Origin: a virus
Virus record (IMG/VR): IMGVR_UViG_3300009610_000049
Span: 1-42,181 of that record
Direction: 5' to 3' (one strand)
DNA length: 42,181 bases
The translations under genes were made by a program, and so were the position numbers. Numbering within the stretch: position 1 is the stretch's first letter; every line of letters starts with the position of its first letter. Shown in pieces: positions 1 to 7,291 of the stretch. The notes under the pieces were generated by a model, which was given only the letters and a program-made list of their open reading frames with translations, was not told the DNA's origin and searched no databases.

Positions 1-1854
1 AGTTTCTTCCCGACCACAGGCACCAATGGCGTAACGGCGGCTATCCAAAACGTTCCGGTCACTAACTATGACCCAAATGGGTCGGGCGTTGTTACCGCTA
101 TTCCGGGTGGCGCTTCTACCACTAGCATCCATAGGTTGTACCTGCTGGCTGGTGACTACGTATTCCTGTACGGCCAGAAGACCTATACAGACCTTACCAC
201 GGCTCTGTCTCAGATCGGTGTGGATGATTCGGCCACTGTCTACCCATCGAAGCTGAATAATGCCACGCTCCTGAGCTACATTGTGGCCCAGAAGGATTGC
301 GCTGATCTAAAGGATACTACAAAGGCTCGTCTGCTGGCTAAGGGCGGCACCAGTTTCAGCATCGGGTCGGCTAGCTCTATCTCCGATGCGCCGATCAACG
401 GTCTTGTGTATGGCCGTAAGGATGCCGCATGGGTAGAGGTTCCGCCGATTGCTAAGGGGCCACAGAGTACCCTACGTTCCTACTTCTTCTATACCAATGC
501 TCTGCCGCGCTGGTCTGTGACCGCTAATGACACGCCAGAGGGCGGCTCTAACACTGGCTCTAACTGGGAGCTACGCGCGTACAATGATGCTGGTACTTTA
601 CTATCCTCCCCTCTTGTTGTTAATCGTGCCACGGGTGCGATCACTGCTAATGCCCCTGTTACCTCTGTAGGTGTCGCTAGTCACGTTACTTCTGGCGGTG
701 ACGTAAAGGCCAATAGCAACTTCGCATCTACCAATACATCGGTAGTACTGGCAACGTCGGCGGCAGGTAATGTTTTCATACGGCCGAACGGTGCTGCGTC
801 TTCGGTCGGGCAGATGACTATTGCCGCGTCGGGTGCGTTGGTTTCCGGTGGCAGTATCACGTCCACAGGCGGCATAGTTTCTGGTGCTGGTATCTTCATC
901 GGTACGGGCGCCAATGTGGTACTTGGCCCCCAGACTCCGGGCGGCGTATTCTTCCAGCCACAGGGCGTAGGCGTTGCTACTAATCAGGCCATCGTTGCTG
1001 CTGATGGTAGCCTCACTGTCAATGGTCAGGGCGTATTCACTTCTGCCATTACAGTAGGTCAGAATTTCGGTTCCTCTACGTCCTTCGCTGTGCTGGGTCC
1101 GGCCTCCCCCGTTGCTGGTACGGTACTTCTGCGGCCCAATGGCGTTAACGTTTCTACGGGTGAAATTACGGCGGATTCTACTGGTAGTCTGGGTGTGCCG
1201 GGAAACATTAGTGCTGGTCAGCATATGTTTGCTAGCCAAAACTACTCTTCGACTGGCCCTAATGTGGTGCTGGCCGCTAACGGTGGTTCCGTCTTCCTGC
1301 GGCCGATCAATGCCGGTAGCGCTACTGGTCAAGCCATCCTAAACAACGCTGGCAACCTATCTGCCACTGGTTTTACTGCCGCTGCGGGTGGCATTGCCTC
1401 TGGTAACGTTGTTACTACTAGCGGGGCCGGGGCGGGCTTCCAATTCGCTGATCGGTCTAGTGCCCGCCAGTGGGTGTGGTATGGCAATGGTGATGCGGCC
1501 CGACTGTTCAACGGTTCCGCTGATATCGTTCAGATTGATTCTACCGGTGTCCTTACCTCCATAAATCAGGTCGCAACGTCCGACCAAATTCTTAAGGAAA
1601 ACATTTCTCCAAAAGCCCCGCGTCGGAATCTGGCAGATTTGATTTGCCTATACTCCTACGTTTGGAAGAGCAATGGTAAGGACGGGCTAGGCCAGATTGC
1701 GCAGCAGGTTAGGGAGCATGCACCGGAGTATGTCCACGAAGGAACTGATGGCATCCTGAGTATTGATAAGGCCAGTCTGGCTATGGAGTGTATCCTTGGC
1801 CTAGCGGAGCGGGTAAAGGAACTAGAGGACAAACTAAATGACCTTGCCAGCTAG
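1..1854 (+). CDS. Tail fibre, C-terminal part (gene wraps round from 41074)
   Basis: This is the distal part of a receptor-binding tail fibre. The frame is open from base 1 and continues the gene that starts at 41074. Collapsing the 25-base end overlap gives one protein of about 978 residues. The middle carries about four glycine/valine-rich repeats (see 742-1392). The last 90 or so residues begin SDQILKENI and contain GLGQIAQQV and a terminal coiled-coil-like stretch (LAERVKELEDKLNDL). These are hallmarks of the Peptidase_S74 intramolecular chaperone, which trimerises the fibre and then usually cleaves itself off. The ATG at 136 is internal, because the upstream frame is open and protein-like. 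Host range presumably depends on this protein. Confidence 0.88.
   Translation, partial: SFFPTTGTNGVTAAIQNVPVTNYDPNGSGVVTAIPGGASTTSIHRLYLLAGDYVFLYGQKTYTDLTTALSQIGVDDSATVYPSKLNNATLLSYIVAQKDCADLKDTTKARLLAKGGTSFSIGSASSISDAPINGLVYGRKDAAWVEVPPIAKGPQSTLRSYFFYTNALPRWSVTANDTPEGGSNTGSNWELRAYNDAGTLLSSPLVVNRATGAITANAPVTSVGVASHVTSGGDVKANSNFASTNTSVVLATSAAGNVFIRPNGAASSVGQMTIAASGALVSGGSITSTGGIVSGAGIFIGTGANVVLGPQTPGGVFFQPQGVGVATNQAIVAADGSLTVNGQGVFTSAITVGQNFGSSTSFAVLGPASPVAGTVLLRPNGVNVSTGEITADSTGSLGVPGNISAGQHMFASQNYSSTGPNVVLAANGGSVFLRPINAGSATGQAILNNAGNLSATGFTAAAGGIASGNVVTTSGAGAGFQFADRSSARQWVWYGNGDAARLFNGSADIVQIDSTGVLTSINQVATSDQILKENISPKAPRRNLADLICLYSYVWKSNGKDGLGQIAQQVREHAPEYVHEGTDGILSIDKASLAMECILGLAERVKELEDKLNDLAS
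742..1392 (+). repeat. Four degenerate repeats in the tail fibre
   Basis: About four imperfect units of 57-60 codons. Each has a VVLxxxxxGxVFxRPNG-like segment, then a TGQAxxxxxGxL-like segment, then a Gly/Ser/Ala-rich linker. The repeated cores start near bases 742, 913, 1087 and 1261. This is typical of the beta-structured shaft of S74-type fibres; the exact boundaries were read by eye. Confidence 0.6.
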
Positions 1855-2341
1855 CCCCCCACTAAACAGGCTCCAGATCAATACGGAATTTAGCGTTCCG
1901 GCTGGCACTCCCCTTACCGCACTGGTGAGGGGTGGAGCCTATGTGCCCAATACCCCTAATAACAATGCCGTTCCCACTACCCCTCCCTTGAATATGCTAC
2001 AGTTCCTAGGGACAAGTAAAGGGCACACGTCTTCCATCACTCCTAGTCCCAGTGATCTAAGTAGCAGCCGACCTAATACAATCAATCAAATCTTCACGTC
2101 AAATGTGGTCGGTGGCGTTGGGCCATTCACCCGTGCATGGTCCTTTATATCTGGTGGCGCAGGTATGACGATTGCCAGCCCCACTGGCGCATCCACTAAC
2201 GTCCAGAGTACCACGACTGCTGGTGCCGGTGATATCACTAGGAATGCCACGCTCCAATGCGTGGTCACGGATACGGGGGCCGGTGGTGCCCAAACCACGT
2301 CCACGTCTGCCCTTAACTGGTTCTGGCAGGGCTCGGGCTAA
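1838..2341 (+). CDS. Small Ig-like tail-associated protein
   Basis: 167 residues. The start overlaps the last 17 bases of the tail fibre gene, so the two are probably translationally coupled and function together. The N-terminal half is Pro/Asn/Thr-rich and contains the phrase PPLN(R/M)LQ twice. The C-terminal half (about residues 85-167) looks like a single Ig/PKD-like beta domain, with GGAGMTIASPTG, a central STTTAGAG and TLQCVVTDTGAGG followed by aromatic residues at the end. Likely a fibre-tip accessory or fibre-bound adhesin; the exact role is unknown. It is the last gene of the rightward unit and is followed by a hairpin terminator. Confidence 0.65.
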   Translation: MTLPASPPLNRLQINTEFSVPAGTPLTALVRGGAYVPNTPNNNAVPTTPPLNMLQFLGTSKGHTSSITPSPSDLSSSRPNTINQIFTSNVVGGVGPFTRAWSFISGGAGMTIASPTGASTNVQSTTTAGAGDITRNATLQCVVTDTGAGGAQTTSTSALNWFWQGSG

Positions 2342-2356
2342 AGTGCCAGGCACAAC

Positions 2357-2387
2357 AAAGCCCCCGGAGTCAGGGGCCGGAGGCTTT
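2357..2387. terminator. Bidirectional terminator between converging units
   Basis: Arms AAAGCC(C)CCGG and CCGG(A)GGCTTT with a 9-base loop. Read leftward, the odd position is a G-U wobble, giving an 11-bp stem. The A and T runs sit at the stem base on both strands. It lies 16 bp after the stop of the rightward unit and about 75 bp after the leftward stop, so it can serve both. Confidence 0.7.
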
Positions 2388-2463
2388 GAGGGGCAGTTTA
2401 GGGGCCTGCCAACCCTACGCGCGGGGGAGTCGGTACGGAGGAATCCGACCCAGCCGCGCCGTC

Positions 2464-2709
2464 CTAATCGACCTTTACGTACATCGGTTTTGCGGTGGCG
2501 TAGTTATGGTCTTTCATGGTAGCCCCAAACTCTTCCTCAGTTTTGGCGTAGCCCAAGACTGTATCTTGGTCGTCCATGATGGCCCAGCCTACCCGCATTA
2601 GGGGGGATTCACTGTACCCCTTTTTCACGATCCATGCAACGCCTACTAGGGCTCCGATCGCAAAGACTAGAACTAGCATGGTGATAGTGGTGGCAATTTC
2701 AACGGTCAT
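2464..2709 (-). CDS. Small membrane protein, last gene of the leftward unit
   Basis: 81 residues with one strong N-terminal transmembrane segment (about residues 8-29, hydrophobic and Gly/Ala/Val-rich) and a soluble C-terminal tail. The tail contains VGWAIMDDQDTVLGYAKTEEE, which looks like a compact alpha/beta fold. A GGAG ribosome site lies ahead of the ATG. The topology would fit a bitopic inner-membrane protein such as a small holin-like or exclusion protein, but nothing identifies the function. A long inverted repeat separates it from the upstream gene. Confidence 0.6.
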   Translation of the reverse strand: MTVEIATTITMLVLVFAIGALVGVAWIVKKGYSESPLMRVGWAIMDDQDTVLGYAKTEEEFGATMKDHNYATAKPMYVKVD

Positions 2710-2729
2710 ATTGTAACTCCGATGGCGGC

Positions 2730-2813
2730 TTTAGGCTTCATTCTCGGCCGTGGCTGGGAGGGTACTCACAGGGGGGCAAGTTCGCCAAGAACGTACCGAG
2801 AATGAAGCCTAAA
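2730..2813. repeat. 18-bp perfect inverted repeat with a 48-nt loop
   Basis: Arms 2730-2747 and 2796-2813 are perfect reverse complements (TTTAGGCTTCATTCTCGG and its complement). They fill almost the whole gap between two small leftward genes. There is no T-run on the transcribed strand, so this is not a classical terminator. In the transcript it would form an 18-bp RNA duplex with a 48-nt structured loop. Confidence 0.85.
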
Positions 2814-2817
2814 ACTG

Positions 2818-3066
2818 CTACTGGTTATTAGGGTTATTGGGGTCTTTCCAGACCTTGAATACAGGCTGTGTCTCTGGGATAATATCCGCTGGCGTAGCAA
2901 AATTTAGTTGGTTCATTAGGGCATTTGTCGCATCCACGGCCAACTGCATTACCAAAGGTCCGGGGGCGTAGTTACCGCTATTGACCAACGCTTGGAACGT
3001 TTCAATCAACGTCCGATCATAGACGGTCAAACGTTCGTATAGGGTGTCTGGGGCTTTGAGTGCCAT
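2818..3066 (-). CDS. Hypothetical small protein
   Basis: 82 residues with a strong ribosome site (GGAGGATAT) before the ATG. The body looks helical (YERLTVYDRTLIETFQALVNSG, then VMQLAVDATNALMNQL), followed by a proline-rich tail ending DPNNPNNQ. No signal peptide or membrane segment. It lies downstream of two exported proteins but behind a hairpin terminator. The family was not recognised. Confidence 0.6.
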   Translation of the reverse strand: MALKAPDTLYERLTVYDRTLIETFQALVNSGNYAPGPLVMQLAVDATNALMNQLNFATPADIIPETQPVFKVWKDPNNPNNQ

Positions 3067-3083
3067 ATATCCTCCGATTAAAC

Positions 3084-3115
3084 AGGGCCGGGGGGTGCGG
3101 AATCCCCCCGGCTCT
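3084..3115 (-). terminator. Hairpin terminator after the exported-protein genes
   Basis: 12-bp GC-rich stem (AGGGCCGGGGGG with its near-complement, one mismatched or wobble pair) and an 8-nt loop. On the leftward strand it is followed by GTTTAAT. It sits 46 bp after the stop at 3161 and probably ends, or attenuates, the secreted-protein transcript. Confidence 0.6.
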
Positions 3116-3160
3116 GAACCATACGGCTAGGTTCCCCCGACCGTGCGGTTTTTGACCGTT

Positions 3161-3544
3161 TTACGGGCTGACGAACAGGTAAACCGTCTGCATGGTATTC
3201 TGGCCGAAGCCGATACCCGTCTGAATCGCAACGTTCTGATTCGCCGAAGCGGCCAGACCGAGGGCAGCGGCCGAACCCTGCTGCTGGGTGAAGCCGATGG
3301 AGCCCGACTGTGCGGCGCTGTCATTGCCGGAAAGCTGGCTGGCACCGAAGCTGGTATTGCCGGCGACGGCCGAGGACTGCTGGCCGGTGACACCGATCAG
3401 GGCAGCGGTACTGCCACCAACCGACTGCGAACCGACCTGCGACTGTGCGCCAGACTCGAACGAGCCAGCCGCCAGACCGATATCAACGGCACCGGCCGAA
3501 AACGAGGCAGCGGCGAGTGCGATTGCGAGTGCGATAAGCTTCAT
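3161..3544 (-). CDS. Exported Gly/Ser/Ala/Gln-rich protein
   Basis: 127 residues. An N-terminal Sec signal peptide (MKLIALAIALAAASFSAGA, probable cleavage after AGA) precedes a mature chain of about 108 residues. The mature chain is low-complexity, rich in Ser, Gly, Ala, Gln and Asn, and contains no Cys. The composition resembles secreted beta-fibre or surface proteins, but no curlin repeat could be aligned. The ribosome site is GAGAGG. It follows another exported protein by 74 bp and probably shares the promoter at 4480-4508. A secreted product is unusual for a phage replication arm and suggests alteration of the host surface. Function not identified. Confidence 0.7.
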   Translation of the reverse strand: MKLIALAIALAAASFSAGAVDIGLAAGSFESGAQSQVGSQSVGGSTAALIGVTGQQSSAVAGNTSFGASQLSGNDSAAQSGSIGFTQQQGSAAALGLAASANQNVAIQTGIGFGQNTMQTVYLFVSP

Positions 3545-3618
3545 GGTATTCCTCTCTTTGAGGGGCGGATATTACTAGCTACTAGTGCCCCAATACCTAG
3601 CAGCCTTGACGGGAAAAC

Positions 3619-4404
3619 TTAGCGGACTTTCTTACCCTCTTCATCGAGGTTAATGGTCTGGCCGTTGCTACCCTTGATAGTGGTAGCGGCCATTTTCTTG
3701 CTATCATCCGATGGCGGGGTCACTTCACCGCGCGGAGTACGCGGCTGGTATTCCTGCGGCGGGGTAGGGGCTTGATACTGCTGCTGCGACGGTTCAGCGG
3801 GCTCGCTTTTTGGCTGCGGCACTTCCATACCCAGCAAGCCTAGCTGTTCGCATGCGCCTTGCGTGCGGGGTTCCGCTTCCTGCTTGGCATTGGTTTCAGC
3901 CATGCAGATTTCCCACACTTGCATGACAATCAGGCGGCTAGCCATATCATGCAAGCCTGCATTGTAGGCATTGGCGGCGGCAGTTCCGAACTTTTCCGCC
4001 CGTCGGAGCGACTGGCAATTCCCGTCCATTTTCGGGCCCGATGCGCCGAGGCTCAAACCGAAGCCAGATGCACCCGCTGAGACAGTGCCGCCGCAATAGT
4101 CGGACGAGAACGAAACTGCGGCTGCCAGAGGGACGGCGGCATTCGTCTTGATCTTCTGGGTGGTAGTGGTGGGGATTCGGCTGGCTTCAAAGGTCTGCGA
4201 AAGACCAACGCCAACGGACAACTCGGTTGACTGGTTTGGATTGACCACGTTCCTGTTATCGGAACTGGCAGCGGCCCCGGAATTGCTTTCGGATACTGCG
4301 ATGGCGTCGGATGACGCATTGGTATTGACTGTATTGTCAACTTCGACGGCGCTAGCGGCCCCGACAAACAGCAATAGCGCGGATGCAAGAATGGTCTTGC
4401 GCAT
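3619..4404 (-). CDS. Exported protein with four cysteines and a Pro/Gln-rich tail
   Basis: 261 residues from the chosen start (MRKTILASALLLFVGAASA, a Sec signal peptide with an ASA cleavage site). An ATG 18 codons upstream is possible but would bury the signal. The mature N-terminus is Asn/Ser/Ala-rich (about residues 20-80). A central domain holds four Cys (DYCGG, GNCQS, EICMA, GACEQ) that could form disulfides in the periplasm. A Pro/Gln-rich linker and a charged tail follow. First gene after the strong leftward promoter at 4480-4508. No family recognised; candidate superinfection-exclusion or host-envelope modifier by context only. Confidence 0.72.
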   Translation of the reverse strand: MRKTILASALLLFVGAASAVEVDNTVNTNASSDAIAVSESNSGAAASSDNRNVVNPNQSTELSVGVGLSQTFEASRIPTTTTQKIKTNAAVPLAAAVSFSSDYCGGTVSAGASGFGLSLGASGPKMDGNCQSLRRAEKFGTAAANAYNAGLHDMASRLIVMQVWEICMAETNAKQEAEPRTQGACEQLGLLGMEVPQPKSEPAEPSQQQYQAPTPPQEYQPRTPRGEVTPPSDDSKKMAATTIKGSNGQTINLDEEGKKVR

Positions 4405-4479
4405 GATGGGTATTCCTATAGGTCGGGGCGGGTAGGATTCCGATGGGCCTGCCCCCAAGCCCCCCGGATTAGTCAGGAC

Positions 4480-4508
4480 ATATTAAGGTATGTGAGCGGA
4501 CCTGTCAA
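4480..4508 (-). promoter_or_regulatory. Strong sigma-70 promoter for the exported-protein genes
   Basis: On the leftward strand: TTGACA (4503-4508), exactly 17 bp, then TAATAT (4480-4485). The start of transcription would fall near 4473, about 70 bp before the ATG at 4404. Confidence 0.78.
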
Positions 4509-4509
4509 G

Positions 4510-4542
4510 ACCGTTCATCGGCTGTGATCGACGGCTGAACGG
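4510..4542. promoter_or_regulatory. Putative operator upstream of the -35 box
   Basis: On the leftward strand GATGAACGGT (4510-4519) stands one base upstream of TTGACA. The same 10-mer (GAYGAACGGT) stands one base upstream of TTGACC at 19283-19288 and occurs again at 14716-14725 and 19312-19321. Here it is also half of a dyad, CCGTTCA (4511-4517) and TGAACGG (4536-4542). Confidence 0.5.
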
Positions 4543-4543
4543 G

Positions 4544-4604
4544 GCTCCTGCGTGAAATCTGCTGGGCTACCCCCCTGCCAGTCGATCAGATTTGGCGCAG
4601 GAGC
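4544..4604. terminator. Long stem-loop between the nuclease gene and the exported genes
   Basis: Stem arms GCTCCTGCG (4544-4552) and CGCAGGAGC (4596-4604) continue, after a 2-nt internal loop, into AAATCTG (4555-4561) and CAGATTT (4587-4593), with a loop of 25 nt. It sits just past the end of the replication genes. It could end that transcript or fold at the DNA level beside the promoter. No clear T-run follows. Confidence 0.5.
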
Positions 4605-4620
4605 AGTATATGAACGGGGG

Positions 4621-5025
4621 CTACCGTATGGTCGTAAGCAGGATGCCGAGGTCACATAGTGCAAATGGAGGCCCGCTTTTCCATAGTGGACTGATAGGGG
4701 ATAGGGTAGAGGCAAAGTGCCCGCTATGGCAATACAAGAGGTCATTAATATAGCATAGAACAAAGGACTTTCCTCCTATTAGATTCCTGGCCCTATGCCA
4801 GCGGCGCTGGGCAGGGAGCATATGAATACCGTCACGCCATACCTTTAGCTCTAGCCAAATGTCACCGCCACGCCAGCCGAAGTTTAGATCAGGGATACCC
4901 CTGCTAGTTACATGGCTTTCAACGTGCGATACATGATAGCCCAATACTCCCCCCTCTACGAATATCCATCTACGTAGATCGGATTCGTTATGAATCGTCG
5001 TCGGCTTCTTCATAATAGGTATCAT
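4621..5025 (-). CDS. VRR-NUC family nuclease
   Basis: 134 residues. Probable endonuclease of the VRR-NUC branch of the PD-(D/E)XK superfamily, which in phages resolves or cleaves branched DNA during replication. The signature is clear: an early Glu (NESDLRRW), then SRGIPDLNFGWRGGDIWLELKV, which supplies the Gly-x-Pro-Asp and Glu-x-Lys catalytic residues, then QRRWH. It overlaps the 3' end of the primase-helicase gene. A second ATG four codons in (ending at 5013) is an equally plausible start, and neither has a good ribosome site. It ends the replication gene cluster. Confidence 0.75.
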   Translation of the reverse strand: MIPIMKKPTTIHNESDLRRWIFVEGGVLGYHVSHVESHVTSRGIPDLNFGWRGGDIWLELKVWRDGIHMLPAQRRWHRARNLIGGKSFVLCYINDLLYCHSGHFASTLSPISPLWKSGPPFALCDLGILLTTIR

Positions 5026-7291
5026 CCATAAACAGGGGATAATGCTTGGCTAGAGCAGCTTCTAGATCATCACTGTCCAGAATGGGTGAAATACGTAGCT
5101 TAGAGTCTGCCTTGCCGGGGTACTTACCGGGGCCTATCTTTAGCTGCGCTTTCTTCACGCGAAGGGAGGGCATTCCTAGGTCAATAAGTCTATCCCTAAA
5201 ATCCTTCTCCGTTCCTACCCCCCTACCTTTGGAGTAGTGTCGCATATAGAATCGCCTGAAATCGGAGTAGAAACTAGCGCACTCTACCCACTTCTGATTC
5301 TTGTACGTTACAACTGCAAAAGAGAACTCTTTACCGGCCCCTTCTATCAGTGACTCATCTTCCTTGCTTTCAATGAAGGTCTGCCGTACCCACTCCACAA
5401 AAGCGGCTTCCATGGATTCAGCATTGGTCAATTTGCGCTGTTCGACCAGTTCGTCAGTCTCCATCGCATTGGAAAGGTCATGCGTAATTTTTCTGGTCAG
5501 AAAAAAGTGCAAAAGCTTGCCGAGATATTCTGGATTATTCGGGACACTATTATTGTCGCATCCCATAAGGGCCATATACTGCTTCCAATAGGCCGAATCC
5601 TTCATGCGTATTTCGCTAATCTTCAACGCTAGGAACCGGCGGCTATCCATACCTGCCGGGATAGCCCAGTTCTCGTTAGTCGTGAACATAAGCATTAGGC
5701 AATTCTTCTGAACCCATTGCTTGATAAACTTATTGTTCCAGTCAATAGGGCTCTCGGTAATCAAAGCCTTTAGCCGTTCTGCCTCGCCTTTATGAGCCGA
5801 GAATACAGCCTCTTCGCCGATCACTAGAACCTTATTTGCCATGCCACCGGAGTACGCTCCCAGCAACGAGTCACGGGACGCCACTTTGGTAGCATGATGA
5901 ATGCCAATTATGAGCCGGAAGATATTGCAAAACTGCGTCTTGCCGGTGCCTTCCTTGCCCTTTAGTACAAGTGCTATCCCCAAAACGTCAAGAGGGTTCT
6001 GGAGCTTCATAGCCAGCATATCAAGTAGGAATTCGTAGTGCTTTTTGTTGCCCCGGCAGATGACGGTTAGAGTATGGTCTAGAAAGAACTGGATTTCCTC
6101 AGGGCGGCAGGGTACAGGCTTGATTGCAAAACCCTTGTATTGGTTAATATCCCCCTCTGCCTCTTGGCCGGGGTATTCCATTACAATATTGCCCTCACGC
6201 CGGTACTTACTTTTGAGCCAGTATTCAGCGGCGGGTACGTATCGTTCACCTACTAGGATCGGGGGAAGGTTAGAGGCTACGAGCCCCTTGAAATCGCTGG
6301 GGGTTGTGCGTACATAATCGTGAGGGGTAATGGTAATGATTGAGTTACCGCCTTGCGTGGTACACATGAAACGCTTATTCATGGCCTGAACGGCTGCATA
6401 AGCATCCATGTTAATGCCGGAGTATTTGATATCAGCTACGGACGGCTGACGGCCTCTTAGCTTGGCCTCATACAGTATCCATGCAATCGTGACTTTGCGG
6501 CTACGATCAGCGGTAAATGACTCCCACTTCCTCTCACATTCACCGGGCTGAAACTTCTCGCTTTGCTGGCTCCACTCTATCCAAAGGTCTAGGTGCCCTT
6601 GTCCGGGGTCGTTATCATGTAGTGCCATGCCGATAGCCCGCCACTCATCATAGGGGCCGCCGGGGTCAAAGTAGGTTAGCAGTTCGCGGATGAAATCGTC
6701 AGGGGCTACGTTGCCGAATTCCTCCAACTCTTCCTTTTTCTTGCCTGTCTTTCCGCCTAGTGCCTCAAGCATCTTTTCAGGGATGGCACCGGGTTCGCCA
6801 CCCGTGGCCCACTGATAGCGTACTCCGTTAATAAGAGAGGGCGGCAAAAGGACAAACGTCTTCTTCTCAACGCCTGCGGTTTTCTTGAAGAAAGTAACCT
6901 TACTATCTAGCGTGTAGAAGTGCATTCCCCCGCCAGAGGTAATGACGCAAAGGCCCTCCATTAGATCGCGCTTATCTAGGCCGGAGTTAGCGAACCCATC
7001 GGCCTTGCCTGCATGACAGTCAAAATCTAGTACGCATATACCATCTGGGGGCTTCCCCATAATGTTATAGCCTTCGTATGGCCCACCGGGGCCAAACCAA
7101 TGCTTAATTATGGCGGGGTCGCTTGTGGCGTGTTCAGCGCCTAGATTCTTAATGAAGCCTTTGGTATCACGTTTCTGGGGAAGTAGCTTGAATCCAAGCC
7201 TGATATAGATTAGTGCATATTCGTATACTGCTTGGTCTTGTTCTAGCTCATCTAGCGTCTTTACTAGACGTAGATCAATATTAAGTGCCAT
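4988..7291 (-). CDS. Primase-polymerase with D5-like helicase
   Basis: 767 residues. Predicted bifunctional replication protein. The N-terminal archaeo-eukaryotic-type prim-pol domain (about residues 20-190) carries the metal-binding pair VLDFD (Asp89, Asp91) and the GGGMH segment (His124). A middle segment (about 205-270, EWRAIGMALH...W) resembles PriCT-type domains. The C-terminal superfamily 3/D5-like ATPase has Walker A GKEGTGKT near 440, Walker B LVIGEEA, and the sensor FTTNEN followed by the arginine-bearing DSRRF. It would prime and unwind the phage template. The start overlaps the polymerase stop by 11 bp, so the two are co-translated. Confidence 0.85.
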   Translation of the reverse strand: MALNIDLRLVKTLDELEQDQAVYEYALIYIRLGFKLLPQKRDTKGFIKNLGAEHATSDPAIIKHWFGPGGPYEGYNIMGKPPDGICVLDFDCHAGKADGFANSGLDKRDLMEGLCVITSGGGMHFYTLDSKVTFFKKTAGVEKKTFVLLPPSLINGVRYQWATGGEPGAIPEKMLEALGGKTGKKKEELEEFGNVAPDDFIRELLTYFDPGGPYDEWRAIGMALHDNDPGQGHLDLWIEWSQQSEKFQPGECERKWESFTADRSRKVTIAWILYEAKLRGRQPSVADIKYSGINMDAYAAVQAMNKRFMCTTQGGNSIITITPHDYVRTTPSDFKGLVASNLPPILVGERYVPAAEYWLKSKYRREGNIVMEYPGQEAEGDINQYKGFAIKPVPCRPEEIQFFLDHTLTVICRGNKKHYEFLLDMLAMKLQNPLDVLGIALVLKGKEGTGKTQFCNIFRLIIGIHHATKVASRDSLLGAYSGGMANKVLVIGEEAVFSAHKGEAERLKALITESPIDWNNKFIKQWVQKNCLMLMFTTNENWAIPAGMDSRRFLALKISEIRMKDSAYWKQYMALMGCDNNSVPNNPEYLGKLLHFFLTRKITHDLSNAMETDELVEQRKLTNAESMEAAFVEWVRQTFIESKEDESLIEGAGKEFSFAVVTYKNQKWVECASFYSDFRRFYMRHYSKGRGVGTEKDFRDRLIDLGMPSLRVKKAQLKIGPGKYPGKADSKLRISPILDSDDLEAALAKHYPLFMDDTYYEEADDDS

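Noticed and set aside
601-1332. Leftward 243-residue open frame inside the tail fibre gene
   Set aside because: Antisense shadow of a strong S74 fibre gene; Arg/Thr-rich with no ribosome site or recognisable domain.
3143-3622. Rightward 159-residue open frame
   Set aside because: Antisense to a gene with a clear signal peptide and ribosome site; Arg/Asp/Gly-rich composition of a mirror frame.
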